Source of the DNA: Verrucomicrobiota bacterium
Lineage (GTDB): Bacteria > Verrucomicrobiota > Verrucomicrobiia > Opitutales > Opitutaceae
NCBI GenBank assembly: GCA_019510185.1
Contig: JAEKKV010000015.1
Span: 143,420-207,419, forward strand
Direction of reading: 5' to 3'
Length of the DNA: 64,000 nt
Below are positions 8,731-15,999 of this stretch, piece by piece. Both the position numbers and the translations under genes were made by a program. The notes under the pieces were generated by a model that ran no database searches, was not told the origin of the DNA, and saw nothing but the letters and a program-made list of their open reading frames with translations. Every line of letters begins with the position of its first letter. Position 1 is the stretch's first letter.

Positions 8731-9840
8731 GTGATTCCGGCGCGATACGTTTCCGCCGTGCCCGAACTCCCCAAAAAGAAGAAAAAACACACCCGAGCCG
8801 CCACCTTGGCCGATGTCGGCCGGGCGGCCGGCGTCTCGCCGATGGCCGCTTCGGCGGTGCTCAACGGGGCGCGCACGTCTTCGCGCATTTCTCCGGAGAC
8901 GCGCGGGCGCATCCTGGCGGCCGCCGCCAAACTTCATTACCGGCCCAACGCCGCCGCCCGTGCGCTTATTCGTCGGAGCATGAGCACGCTCGGGGTCGCG
9001 GCGGTGGTGGATCGGGGGGAGCTTAACCACTATTTTTTGGAGGTCTTCAACGGCGTGCTTGAGACCGCCGCGCGCCACGGGCAGAACACCACCGTTTTCA
9101 CCTTGCATGACTGGAAGCGCGATGCCCAACGCATTGCCAGCTTCTGCGACGGACGCATCGACGGGCTTTTGCTCGTCGCGCCGGTGTTCGGGCCGGAGTC
9201 GGCCGCGTTGCTGCCTGCCCACACGCCGCTTGTCGCTATCCACGCCAACATTGTGCTGCCGGGCGTCATCAACCTGGAATCCGACGAAGAGGCGGGCTCG
9301 TTTTCTCTCGTGCGCCGGCTGATCGAAATCGGCCACCGCCGCATTTTGCATCTGGCTGGTCCTGACGCGATGCTTGGCTCAGTCCGCCGTGTCGCGGGTT
9401 ATCGGCGGGCGTTGGAAGAGTCGGGCATCTCGTATGATCCGAGGTTGGTGAAAACGGCCGGTTTCGCCACCGGCCAAGGCCGGGAGGCCATGCGTGCGTG
9501 GCTCGATGAACATGCGGGCGAACGGTTGCCCACGGCGGTGTTTTGCGCCAACGACGGTGTCGCCTTCGGGTGCATGGAGACGCTGTCGGCCGCAGGGCTG
9601 CGCGTGCCCGACGACATCTCGGTGGCCGGCTTCGATGACACGCTGGCGGCGCGTGCCAGCGTGCCGCAGCTCTCGACCGTGCGCCAGCCTCTGCGACAGA
9701 TGGGCGGTCGCGCAGTCGAGCTGCTCCTCGATCTCGCCCGCACCAATGAACTGGGCGAACCGGCGGCCACCGCTTCGCCCGTGGTGTTTCCCACCGAGCC
9801 GGTGTTGCGCGCTTCGGTGGCCGCTCCTTCACGGCCGTAG
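8731..9840 (+). CDS. LacI-family transcriptional regulator of the import operon
   Basis: The 369-residue protein has an N-terminal LacI helix-turn-helix (ATLADVGRAAGVSPMAASAVLNG, about residues 24-46), a hinge region, and a periplasmic-binding-protein-like sensor domain with VPDDISVAGFDDT near 305-317. It lies 30 bp after the GH31 gene in the same direction and probably controls the ABC-GH42-GH31 operon. The effector is presumably a product of that pathway. The GTG at 8731 gives the longest frame; a second GTG at 8758 would leave more leader behind the operator and is a good alternative. The gene converges on the next LacI gene, 43 bp away. Confidence 0.92.
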   Translation: MIPARYVSAVPELPKKKKKHTRAATLADVGRAAGVSPMAASAVLNGARTSSRISPETRGRILAAAAKLHYRPNAAARALIRRSMSTLGVAAVVDRGELNHYFLEVFNGVLETAARHGQNTTVFTLHDWKRDAQRIASFCDGRIDGLLLVAPVFGPESAALLPAHTPLVAIHANIVLPGVINLESDEEAGSFSLVRRLIEIGHRRILHLAGPDAMLGSVRRVAGYRRALEESGISYDPRLVKTAGFATGQGREAMRAWLDEHAGERLPTAVFCANDGVAFGCMETLSAAGLRVPDDISVAGFDDTLAARASVPQLSTVRQPLRQMGGRAVELLLDLARTNELGEPAATASPVVFPTEPVLRASVAAPSRP

Positions 9841-9883
9841 GTCGGCTTCGTGCGGAAGCCGTTCGGCGGTCCGGAGGTGCGGA

Positions 9884-10927
9884 TCAGTTGAGGCGTCGAG
9901 TCGTGTTGCCGTCGCGCCAGACGCCTTCGACATGAAGCGTGCGCGGGGCCGAAACCGGTCCGCGCTCGTTGCGTTGGAGTCGCCCGATCAGCATGTCCAC
10001 CGCAGCCTCGCCGATATCATGCATGCGTTCGTCGATGCCGGACATATCGGCGGGCGCGCAGCCGAGTTCCAACGCGGCGACGCCGAGTTCTTCGGGCACG
10101 GCGGCCACTTCACGGACGATGCGCAACATGTAGTCCGCGCTGGCTAGAAGCACGGCATCCGGCCGTTCCTTCCGCAGCCAAGTGCGCACGTTGTCGGCGG
10201 TGGTCTCTTCGCCGGGGAGTATAAGGGGGGCGACCCGTCGTTCCGGGGGGAGCAGATCGAGCTTCACCAGATTCGCCGCATGGTATTGGTGGTCGCAGCG
10301 GATGCTTAGGCCGGGGTTGTTGAGAAAACCGATGCGCCGGTAGCCTCGGGCCTCCAGTTCCGCCCATGCACGGTTAAAGTTGTGAAAATGATCGATGCAG
10401 GTGCGGGAAAGCCCCGGTGTCTTGACCGACAAGTCGGCGGTGACCGCGGCGAAATTCTCCCATCGGGTGAACCGGCTTGGAGTGGTGCCGAATTTAGGCG
10501 CGAGAATCAGGCCGGGAATACCGCGGGTGACGAGAATTTGGTTTAACCGCTCAGGAGACATGCCATTGGGGCCGACACGGAACTCCTCGACCAGGTAACC
10601 GCGTCGCTTGGCCTGCGCCTCGATCCCCGCCCACATCGTCTGAAAAATCGGGAAGTCGCGCCAGTTCCAGTCGGCTTCGGGTTCGTTGATAACCGCGAGC
10701 ACGGTATCGCGCCGTGTGGCGGTTTCCTCGTGGAGGCGCGACATAAGAAGCGCGATCAACGGGTTGGGCTGGTAACCCAGTTCGCTCGCGGCCTTGAGCA
10801 CCCGATCTCGGGTGGCGGTCGCGATTTCCGGGTGGTTGCGCAAGGCCATTGAGACCGTGGATCGCCCGAGCCCCACCTTGCGGGCAATATCGGCCATGGA
10901 TATAGGGCGGGCTGACGTTTCGGACAT
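9884..10927 (-). CDS. LacI-family transcriptional regulator, second copy
   Basis: The 347-residue protein has the LacI helix-turn-helix at about residues 10-35 (SMADIARKVGLGRSTVSMALRN), followed by KAASELGYQPNPLIALLMSRL and a sensor domain of a divergent type often found beside verrucomicrobial glycoside hydrolase genes. It is transcribed away from the long GH29-to-GH3 series. The shared intergenic region carries CTGAACAGTGTCAG and a pair of opposed TGTCAGAYGCAAC sequences. It is therefore the best local candidate for a regulator of the secreted hydrolases. The effector is unknown. Confidence 0.92.
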   Translation of the reverse strand: MSETSARPISMADIARKVGLGRSTVSMALRNHPEIATATRDRVLKAASELGYQPNPLIALLMSRLHEETATRRDTVLAVINEPEADWNWRDFPIFQTMWAGIEAQAKRRGYLVEEFRVGPNGMSPERLNQILVTRGIPGLILAPKFGTTPSRFTRWENFAAVTADLSVKTPGLSRTCIDHFHNFNRAWAELEARGYRRIGFLNNPGLSIRCDHQYHAANLVKLDLLPPERRVAPLILPGEETTADNVRTWLRKERPDAVLLASADYMLRIVREVAAVPEELGVAALELGCAPADMSGIDERMHDIGEAAVDMLIGRLQRNERGPVSAPRTLHVEGVWRDGNTTRRLN

Positions 10928-10972
10928 AGGATAGCGCGTTCAGTGAGGGGGAGGGAATCGAGGCGAAAGCGC

Positions 10973-11063
10973 CTGAACAGTGTCAGATGCAACGGGGTCG
11001 TCAATAGGTAGAGCGTAACTGAGGCTCCGAAACCCGCAGGGACGTGGCGCGTTGCGTCTGACA
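10973..11063. promoter_or_regulatory. Divergent regulatory region with CTGAAC-NN-TGTCAG element
   Basis: CTGAACAGTGTCAG (10973-10986) is a full copy of the repeated element found upstream of other genes here. TGTCAGATGCAAC (10981-10993) recurs in inverted form at 11051-11063 with one difference, so the two face away from each other, one toward the minus-strand regulator and one toward the plus-strand genes. This fits a divergent control region with a 57-bp spacer. A short hairpin (AGGCG-AAAG-CGCCT, 10961-10974) adjoins it. No clear promoter boxes are visible. Confidence 0.5.
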
Positions 11064-11121
11064 TCCCAAGTTTTCCCTAAAATGACTATCTCCTGACGGG
11101 CTCGCCCCGAAGACGCTCACC

Positions 11122-11466
11122 GTGCAAACCCCAGCCGCTATGATGCATCAAAGCCATCGTGCGCACGCCGCAATTTCCCGGGGCGTCGACGGCTGCCCCC
11201 GCACTCATTGCGCGCGCAACATCCGCGACGAGGGCGAAAGGTCCGCCTTTGGCCTGCCCAGCGTCACGGGCGTGCTGGTGGTGGATCTTCCAGCGCAGTC
11301 CGCCTTGGCCAAGGCCGGGCTGCGGAAAAACGACGTCATCCTTTCCCTCAACGGTGGCAAAACGCCGGATACGAAATCACTGATGATCGCGTCGAACGTC
11401 CGCGCGCCCTTTGACATTAGAATCACCCGAAACGAAGGGGGATACATCATTCGACTCACCCCTTAG
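11122..11466 (+). CDS. Orphan PDZ-like domain protein, probably a gene remnant
   Basis: Residues about 33-112 look like a PDZ domain: FGLPSVTGVLVVDLPAQSA, then KAGLRKNDVILSLNGGKTPD and a final IRLTP. In verrucomicrobial and planctomycete genomes such domains often end larger sulfatase, esterase or glycoside hydrolase proteins. Here no catalytic domain precedes it. The first ~32 residues are rich in His, Arg and Cys and have no signal peptide, so they probably read through non-coding DNA. I interpret it as the surviving C-terminal piece of a deleted hydrolase. It lies 53 bp before the GH29 gene. It could still be translated as a small protein. Confidence 0.5.
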   Translation: MQTPAAMMHQSHRAHAAISRGVDGCPRTHCARNIRDEGERSAFGLPSVTGVLVVDLPAQSALAKAGLRKNDVILSLNGGKTPDTKSLMIASNVRAPFDIRITRNEGGYIIRLTP

Positions 11467-11519
11467 CAGCTTCGAATTCCATCCTTACACACTCCTTACA
11501 AGTTCTCCATCCACACTTC

Positions 11520-13139
11520 ATGATACCCATCAAGTTAGCGTTTTCACTGCTCGGAGCTTCGCTCGCAACCGCTATGGTGCAAGCCGATGTGCTGAAACTC
11601 CCGCCCATTGCTGACGGTCCCTTCAAACCGAATTGGGATTCTCTGGAGACTTACCAGACGGCGCCGGAATGGTATCGCGATGCGAAGTTCGGCATCTGGG
11701 CGCACTGGGGACCGCAATGCGAGCCCGAGCATGGCGACTGGTATGCGCGTAGCATGTATGAGGAAGGGAGTTGGAATTACAAAACGCACATCACGGAATA
11801 CGGACACCCTTCCAAGGAGGGATTCAAGGACGTGATCCACACTTGGAAGGCGGAGCGTTTCGATCCCGACACCCTGCTGAAACTCTACAAGGAAAACGGC
11901 GCAAAGATCTTCATGGCTCTGGCCAATCACCACGACAATTTCGACCTCTACAACTCGAAGTATCAGCCGTGGAACTCCGTCGCGCTCGGTCCCAAGAAAG
12001 ATTTGATTGGCGGCTGGGCGAAGGCGGCGAAGGCGAACGGTCTGCGCTTCGGCGTAAGCGTTCACGCTTCCCACGCCTGGATGTGGTATGAGCCGGCCCA
12101 AGGTGCCGACAAATCCGGTCCCCTCGCGGGCGTCCCTTATGATGGCAAACTCACGAAGGCCGACGGCAAGGGTCAGTGGTGGGACGGTCTCGATCCCCAG
12201 GATCTCTACGCGCAAAATCACGCGCCCATGGGGTATCATTGGGAATGGGAAGCCACCAAAGGCAGCAGCGTGCCCGATGCGGCCTACATGGAGAAATTCT
12301 TCAAGCGCACGCAGCAGCTGTGGGACGACTATAAACCGGACCAGATCTATTTCGACGACACCGTGCTGCCGCTCCACGGAGTTACCGACGAAGTCGGCCT
12401 CAAACTCGCCGCGCATTTCTATAACACGCGTCTCGACAAGAACGGCCGCACCCAGGCGGTGATGAACGGCAAGTGGCTTTCCGATAAACAACGTCGCGCC
12501 CTGGTTTATGACATCGAACGCGGCAAGGCGCACGACATCCTGCCGCAACCGTGGCAGACCGATACCTGCATCGGCTCGTGGCACTACGACCGGGGAATTT
12601 ATAACGGGAAGGCCTACAAACCCGCATCATCCGTGGTGCGGATGCTGGCCGACATCGTGAGCAAGAACGGCAATCTCATGCTGAGCGTGCCGCTGCGCCG
12701 GGATGGCCAGCCGGATGAATTGGAAATCGAAATCGTCAAGGAAATCGGCGCGTGGTTGAAAGTGAACGGCGAGGCGATCTACGCGACCCGTCCGTGGAAA
12801 ATTTATGGCGAAGGACCCTCCACGCAGGTGGCCGAGAAAGGCCAGTTTGACGGACAAAAAGACGTCTCCGACAAGCCCTTCACCTCCGAGGACATCCGGT
12901 TCACGCAGTCGAAGGACGGCAAGACGCTTTACGCCATCGCGCTGGAGCTTCCCAAGGACGGCCAATTCACGGTCAAATCCCTGGCATCCGATTCGCCGCA
13001 GTGGCCGGGCAAAATCGGCAGCGTCGAGCTCGCCGGCGGTGGTAAATTGAAATTCACGCGCGACGTCGACGGCCTGCACGTTTCTCTGCCGGAGAAATTC
13101 AACGGCAAGATCGCCTTCGCCCTGAAGGTTCAATCCTGA
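11520..13139 (+). CDS. GH29 alpha-L-fucosidase, secreted
   Basis: The 539-residue protein starts with a signal peptide (hydrophobic core to about residue 22, AMVQA). The GH29 barrel follows, with WYRDAKFGIWAHWGPQ, GAKIFMALANHHDNFD and KPDQIYFDD; Asp279 in the last motif is the expected nucleophile. WLSDKQRRALVYDIERG and SWHYDRGIYNG are also typical. A C-terminal beta domain is present. The enzyme removes alpha-linked fucose, for example from fucosylated galactose side chains of xyloglucan. It heads the plus-strand hydrolase series, 31 bp before GH39. A GH95 fucosidase later in the window gives a second, differently folded activity. Confidence 0.94.
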   Translation: MIPIKLAFSLLGASLATAMVQADVLKLPPIADGPFKPNWDSLETYQTAPEWYRDAKFGIWAHWGPQCEPEHGDWYARSMYEEGSWNYKTHITEYGHPSKEGFKDVIHTWKAERFDPDTLLKLYKENGAKIFMALANHHDNFDLYNSKYQPWNSVALGPKKDLIGGWAKAAKANGLRFGVSVHASHAWMWYEPAQGADKSGPLAGVPYDGKLTKADGKGQWWDGLDPQDLYAQNHAPMGYHWEWEATKGSSVPDAAYMEKFFKRTQQLWDDYKPDQIYFDDTVLPLHGVTDEVGLKLAAHFYNTRLDKNGRTQAVMNGKWLSDKQRRALVYDIERGKAHDILPQPWQTDTCIGSWHYDRGIYNGKAYKPASSVVRMLADIVSKNGNLMLSVPLRRDGQPDELEIEIVKEIGAWLKVNGEAIYATRPWKIYGEGPSTQVAEKGQFDGQKDVSDKPFTSEDIRFTQSKDGKTLYAIALELPKDGQFTVKSLASDSPQWPGKIGSVELAGGGKLKFTRDVDGLHVSLPEKFNGKIAFALKVQS

Positions 13140-13170
13140 TTCCGACCGCCCGATTTAGCTGCCAACCACG

Positions 13171-14799
13171 ATGAATCTTACGACACGACACCTTGCCCCC
13201 GGACTTGCCGCGTTGATTGCGACCGCCGTCTTGTCGGCGGCCGACACCCCTGAGGTGATCCGGACCGTCTCCGCCGACCTGCAGCAAGTCAACGGCCCGC
13301 TCAACACGATGTTCAAGCGCTGCGTGGGCGCGGGTCGGGCCAACGAAGGACTGCGCGCCGACTGGCAGCGCCAGCTCACCGTGGTGCGGCGCGAGTGCGG
13401 CTTCGAATACATCCGCTTCCACGGTTTATTCTGCGACGACATGGGCGTTTACCGGGAGGTCGGTGGCAAACCCGAATACAACTGGCACTACATCGACGAG
13501 CTCTTCGATTTTCTCCATGGGATCGGCATGAAGCCGTTTGTGGAACTCGGCTTTATGCCTACGGGATTGGCCAGCGGTTCCCAGACCATCTTCTGGTGGA
13601 AGGGTAACATCACGCCCCCGAAAGATTATGCGAAATGGGAGGCGTTCATCGCCGCCTTCGTGCGGCATTGCACCGAGCGCTATGGGGCCGACGAGGTGCG
13701 CTCGTGGTATTTTGAAGTTTGGAACGAGCCAAATCTCGACGGTTTTTGGATGGGCAATCCCCAGAAGAAACCCTGGGCAGAGTGGGCGCCCGGCGGTCGT
13801 GCCGAATATTTCAAACTCTACGCGAGCACGGCGCGCGCCGTGAAATCTATCGACCCGGCTTATCGGGTCGGCGGCCCCGCCACGGCAGGTTGCGGATGGG
13901 TGCCGGAGTTCATCGAATTCTGCAACACGAGCCACGTTCCCGTGGATTTCGTCTCCACGCATACCTATGGAGTGGATGTTGGATATCTGGACGAAACCGG
14001 CACCGCCGGCACGGCGCTTTCCCTTAATCCTAATTCGATCTTCGGCGAGGTCCGGGAGATGCGCCAAATCATTGCCAAATCGCCAAGCCCCAAGCTGGAA
14101 CTTCACTTCACCGAATGGAGCAGCTCCTACACGCCCTCCGATCCGTTTCACGACAGTTATCACAGCGCGGCCTACATCTTGGACAAACTCAAGAACTGCG
14201 GTGACGCCGCGCAATCGATGTCTTATTGGACGTTCACCGATATCTTTGAGGAGGGTGGTCCGCGCTGGCAGGCATTTCACGGCGGTTTCGGTCTGATAAA
14301 CTATCAGGATATCAAAAAGTCCGCGTATCGTGCCTATCAGTTTCTGAACCGGCTCGGCGCGACGGAACTGAAGAGCAGCGATTCGTCGTCGTGGATCTGC
14401 ACCGACTCTTCCGGTGGAGTGCAGGCGTTGATCTGGGATTTCACCAACACGTTTCCGGGCAAGGACACGATCAACCAGATCTTCTACAGGCGCGACTTAC
14501 CCGCGAAGCCAAAAGGCGTGATCGCGCTTAACCTGTCGCACTTGCCCGCCGGCAAATACGCCATGGAAACCTATAAGGTGGGTTATCGCGTCAACGACCC
14601 CTACGCAACCTACCGGGATCTCGGCGCGCCCGCGCAACTCACCAAGGATCAGGTCTCCAAGATCAAAGCCGAAAACAACGGCGCCCCTGTGGATGTCCGC
14701 ACCGTGGAGATCGGACCCGATGGGAAGTTTACGCATCAATTCGATCTCCGTGAAAACGACGCCGTGCTGATCACCTTCACTCCGCAAAAATTACGGTGA
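13171..14799 (+). CDS. GH39 beta-xylosidase-like glycosidase, secreted
   Basis: The 542-residue protein has a signal peptide ending near AVLSAADT. The barrel carries FEYIRFHGLFCDDMGVY, acid/base Glu186 in YFEVWNEPNLDGFW and nucleophile Glu315 in LHFTEWSSSYTPSD. These are the standard GH39 signatures. Known members act on beta-xylosides or related substrates. It would release xylose from xylo-oligosaccharides in the periplasm. Its stop overlaps the GTG start of the GH5 gene (GTGA), so the two are likely translated together. Confidence 0.9.
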   Translation: MNLTTRHLAPGLAALIATAVLSAADTPEVIRTVSADLQQVNGPLNTMFKRCVGAGRANEGLRADWQRQLTVVRRECGFEYIRFHGLFCDDMGVYREVGGKPEYNWHYIDELFDFLHGIGMKPFVELGFMPTGLASGSQTIFWWKGNITPPKDYAKWEAFIAAFVRHCTERYGADEVRSWYFEVWNEPNLDGFWMGNPQKKPWAEWAPGGRAEYFKLYASTARAVKSIDPAYRVGGPATAGCGWVPEFIEFCNTSHVPVDFVSTHTYGVDVGYLDETGTAGTALSLNPNSIFGEVREMRQIIAKSPSPKLELHFTEWSSSYTPSDPFHDSYHSAAYILDKLKNCGDAAQSMSYWTFTDIFEEGGPRWQAFHGGFGLINYQDIKKSAYRAYQFLNRLGATELKSSDSSSWICTDSSGGVQALIWDFTNTFPGKDTINQIFYRRDLPAKPKGVIALNLSHLPAGKYAMETYKVGYRVNDPYATYRDLGAPAQLTKDQVSKIKAENNGAPVDVRTVEIGPDGKFTHQFDLRENDAVLITFTPQKLR

Positions 14800-15911
14800 G
14801 AATTCCCCTATTCCTTTTAGCTGGAGTGTCGGCCATGCTCCTGTCGGTCTCGCCTCTTTCCAGTCATGCGGCCGAGGCGCCGCTGGATGCGTGGGATGCG
14901 GTCGGTCTGATGACTCCCGGCATCAACATCGGGAACACCTTCGACAGCACTGGCGCGTGGGAAACCGGCTGGGGCCAGCCGCCCGTCACGAAGGAGTTCA
15001 TCCAGAGCCTTGCGCGCATAGGCTTCAAGTCGGTGCGCCTGCCCGTGGCGTGGGATACTTATTCCGACAAAGGCCGCATCACGGAAAAGCAGTTCAAGCG
15101 GATCGACGAAGTCGTTAACTGGATTCTGGAAACCGGCATGTTTTGCGTCGTCAACATTCACTGGGACGGCGGCTGGATCGATTCGGATAATAAAGAAAAA
15201 TTCCCGGACACCTTCCATACCTTCAGCAAGGAAGCCGAAAAAAAGTTCCGCTCCTACTGGGACCAGATTGCCCGCCATTACGCAGGCAAGAGCGAGAAAC
15301 TCCTCTTCGAGGGCCTCAACGAGCAAACCGAATTTGAAAACGAGGGCTCGATGGAAAAGGCCTACACCACGCTGACCCGCGTGAACCAACTCTTCATCGA
15401 CACGGTGCGCGGGACCGGTGGCATCAACGCACGCCGCCTCCTGATCGTCACCGGGTATTCCACCGACTTCGGTAAAACCAGCCAAAAGGAATACGAGCTG
15501 CCGAAGGATTCCATCTCCGGGAGGCTCTTTGTTTCGGTCCACTACTACACGCCCTGGTCGTTCGTCGGCCTGAGCGAGGATCAAAGCTGGGGAAAGATGC
15601 AGTCCACTTGGGGAGGTGAAGAGGATATGAAGCAGTTGAACGACCTCTTCGACGGGATGGAGGCGTTCAGCAAGCGCACCAACACCCCGGTCTACCTCGG
15701 AGAGTTCTCAATGTGTGCCCAAAAAGAGAGGGCTTTGAGTCTCCTGTGGACCACCTCCGTGTTCCATGCCGCGCTGAAAAGAAAAATGGTGCCCGTGTTA
15801 TGGGATATTGGCGGCATGGTCTCTCGCAAATCACCCTATGGGCCGAGTGATGACTTGTCCGAGATCAAGCTGAGGCTCCGGAACATGAACACTCTTCAGC
15901 CCGGTCGGTAA
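14796..15911 (+). CDS. GH5 endo-glucanase or xyloglucanase, secreted
   Basis: The 371-residue protein begins at a GTG that overlaps the previous stop. Its signal peptide ends near SSHAAEA. GH5 motifs follow: MTPGINIGNTFDSTGAWETGWG, VRLPVAWD, acid/base Glu176 in FEGLNEQTE and nucleophile Glu303 in VYLGEFSMC. The RATGG-like VRGTGGINARRLLI and VSVHYYTPWSF resemble the GH5_4 group, which includes xyloglucanases and endoglucanases. The residue after the acid/base is Gln instead of the usual Pro. The likely role is backbone cleavage of xyloglucan or beta-glucan. Confidence 0.88.
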   Translation: MRIPLFLLAGVSAMLLSVSPLSSHAAEAPLDAWDAVGLMTPGINIGNTFDSTGAWETGWGQPPVTKEFIQSLARIGFKSVRLPVAWDTYSDKGRITEKQFKRIDEVVNWILETGMFCVVNIHWDGGWIDSDNKEKFPDTFHTFSKEAEKKFRSYWDQIARHYAGKSEKLLFEGLNEQTEFENEGSMEKAYTTLTRVNQLFIDTVRGTGGINARRLLIVTGYSTDFGKTSQKEYELPKDSISGRLFVSVHYYTPWSFVGLSEDQSWGKMQSTWGGEEDMKQLNDLFDGMEAFSKRTNTPVYLGEFSMCAQKERALSLLWTTSVFHAALKRKMVPVLWDIGGMVSRKSPYGPSDDLSEIKLRLRNMNTLQPGR

Positions 15912-15999
15912 CCGTTGTCTGGTGTGAAGAGCCCCTGATGGTTCGCGCCTGACGCCTCGACCGCACGGTTTCCGACATAAGATTTCCAGCGATTTTCAA

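Noticed and set aside
9843..9861. Hairpin CGGCTTC-N5-GAAGCCG between the convergent LacI genes
   Set aside because: The stem is short and no T-tract follows on either strand, so I do not call a terminator.
15930..15955. A possible seventh copy of the CTGAAC element before the GH2 at 16000
   Set aside because: The minus strand reads GCGAACCATCAG, which lacks two bases of the core, so it does not fit the pattern well enough.
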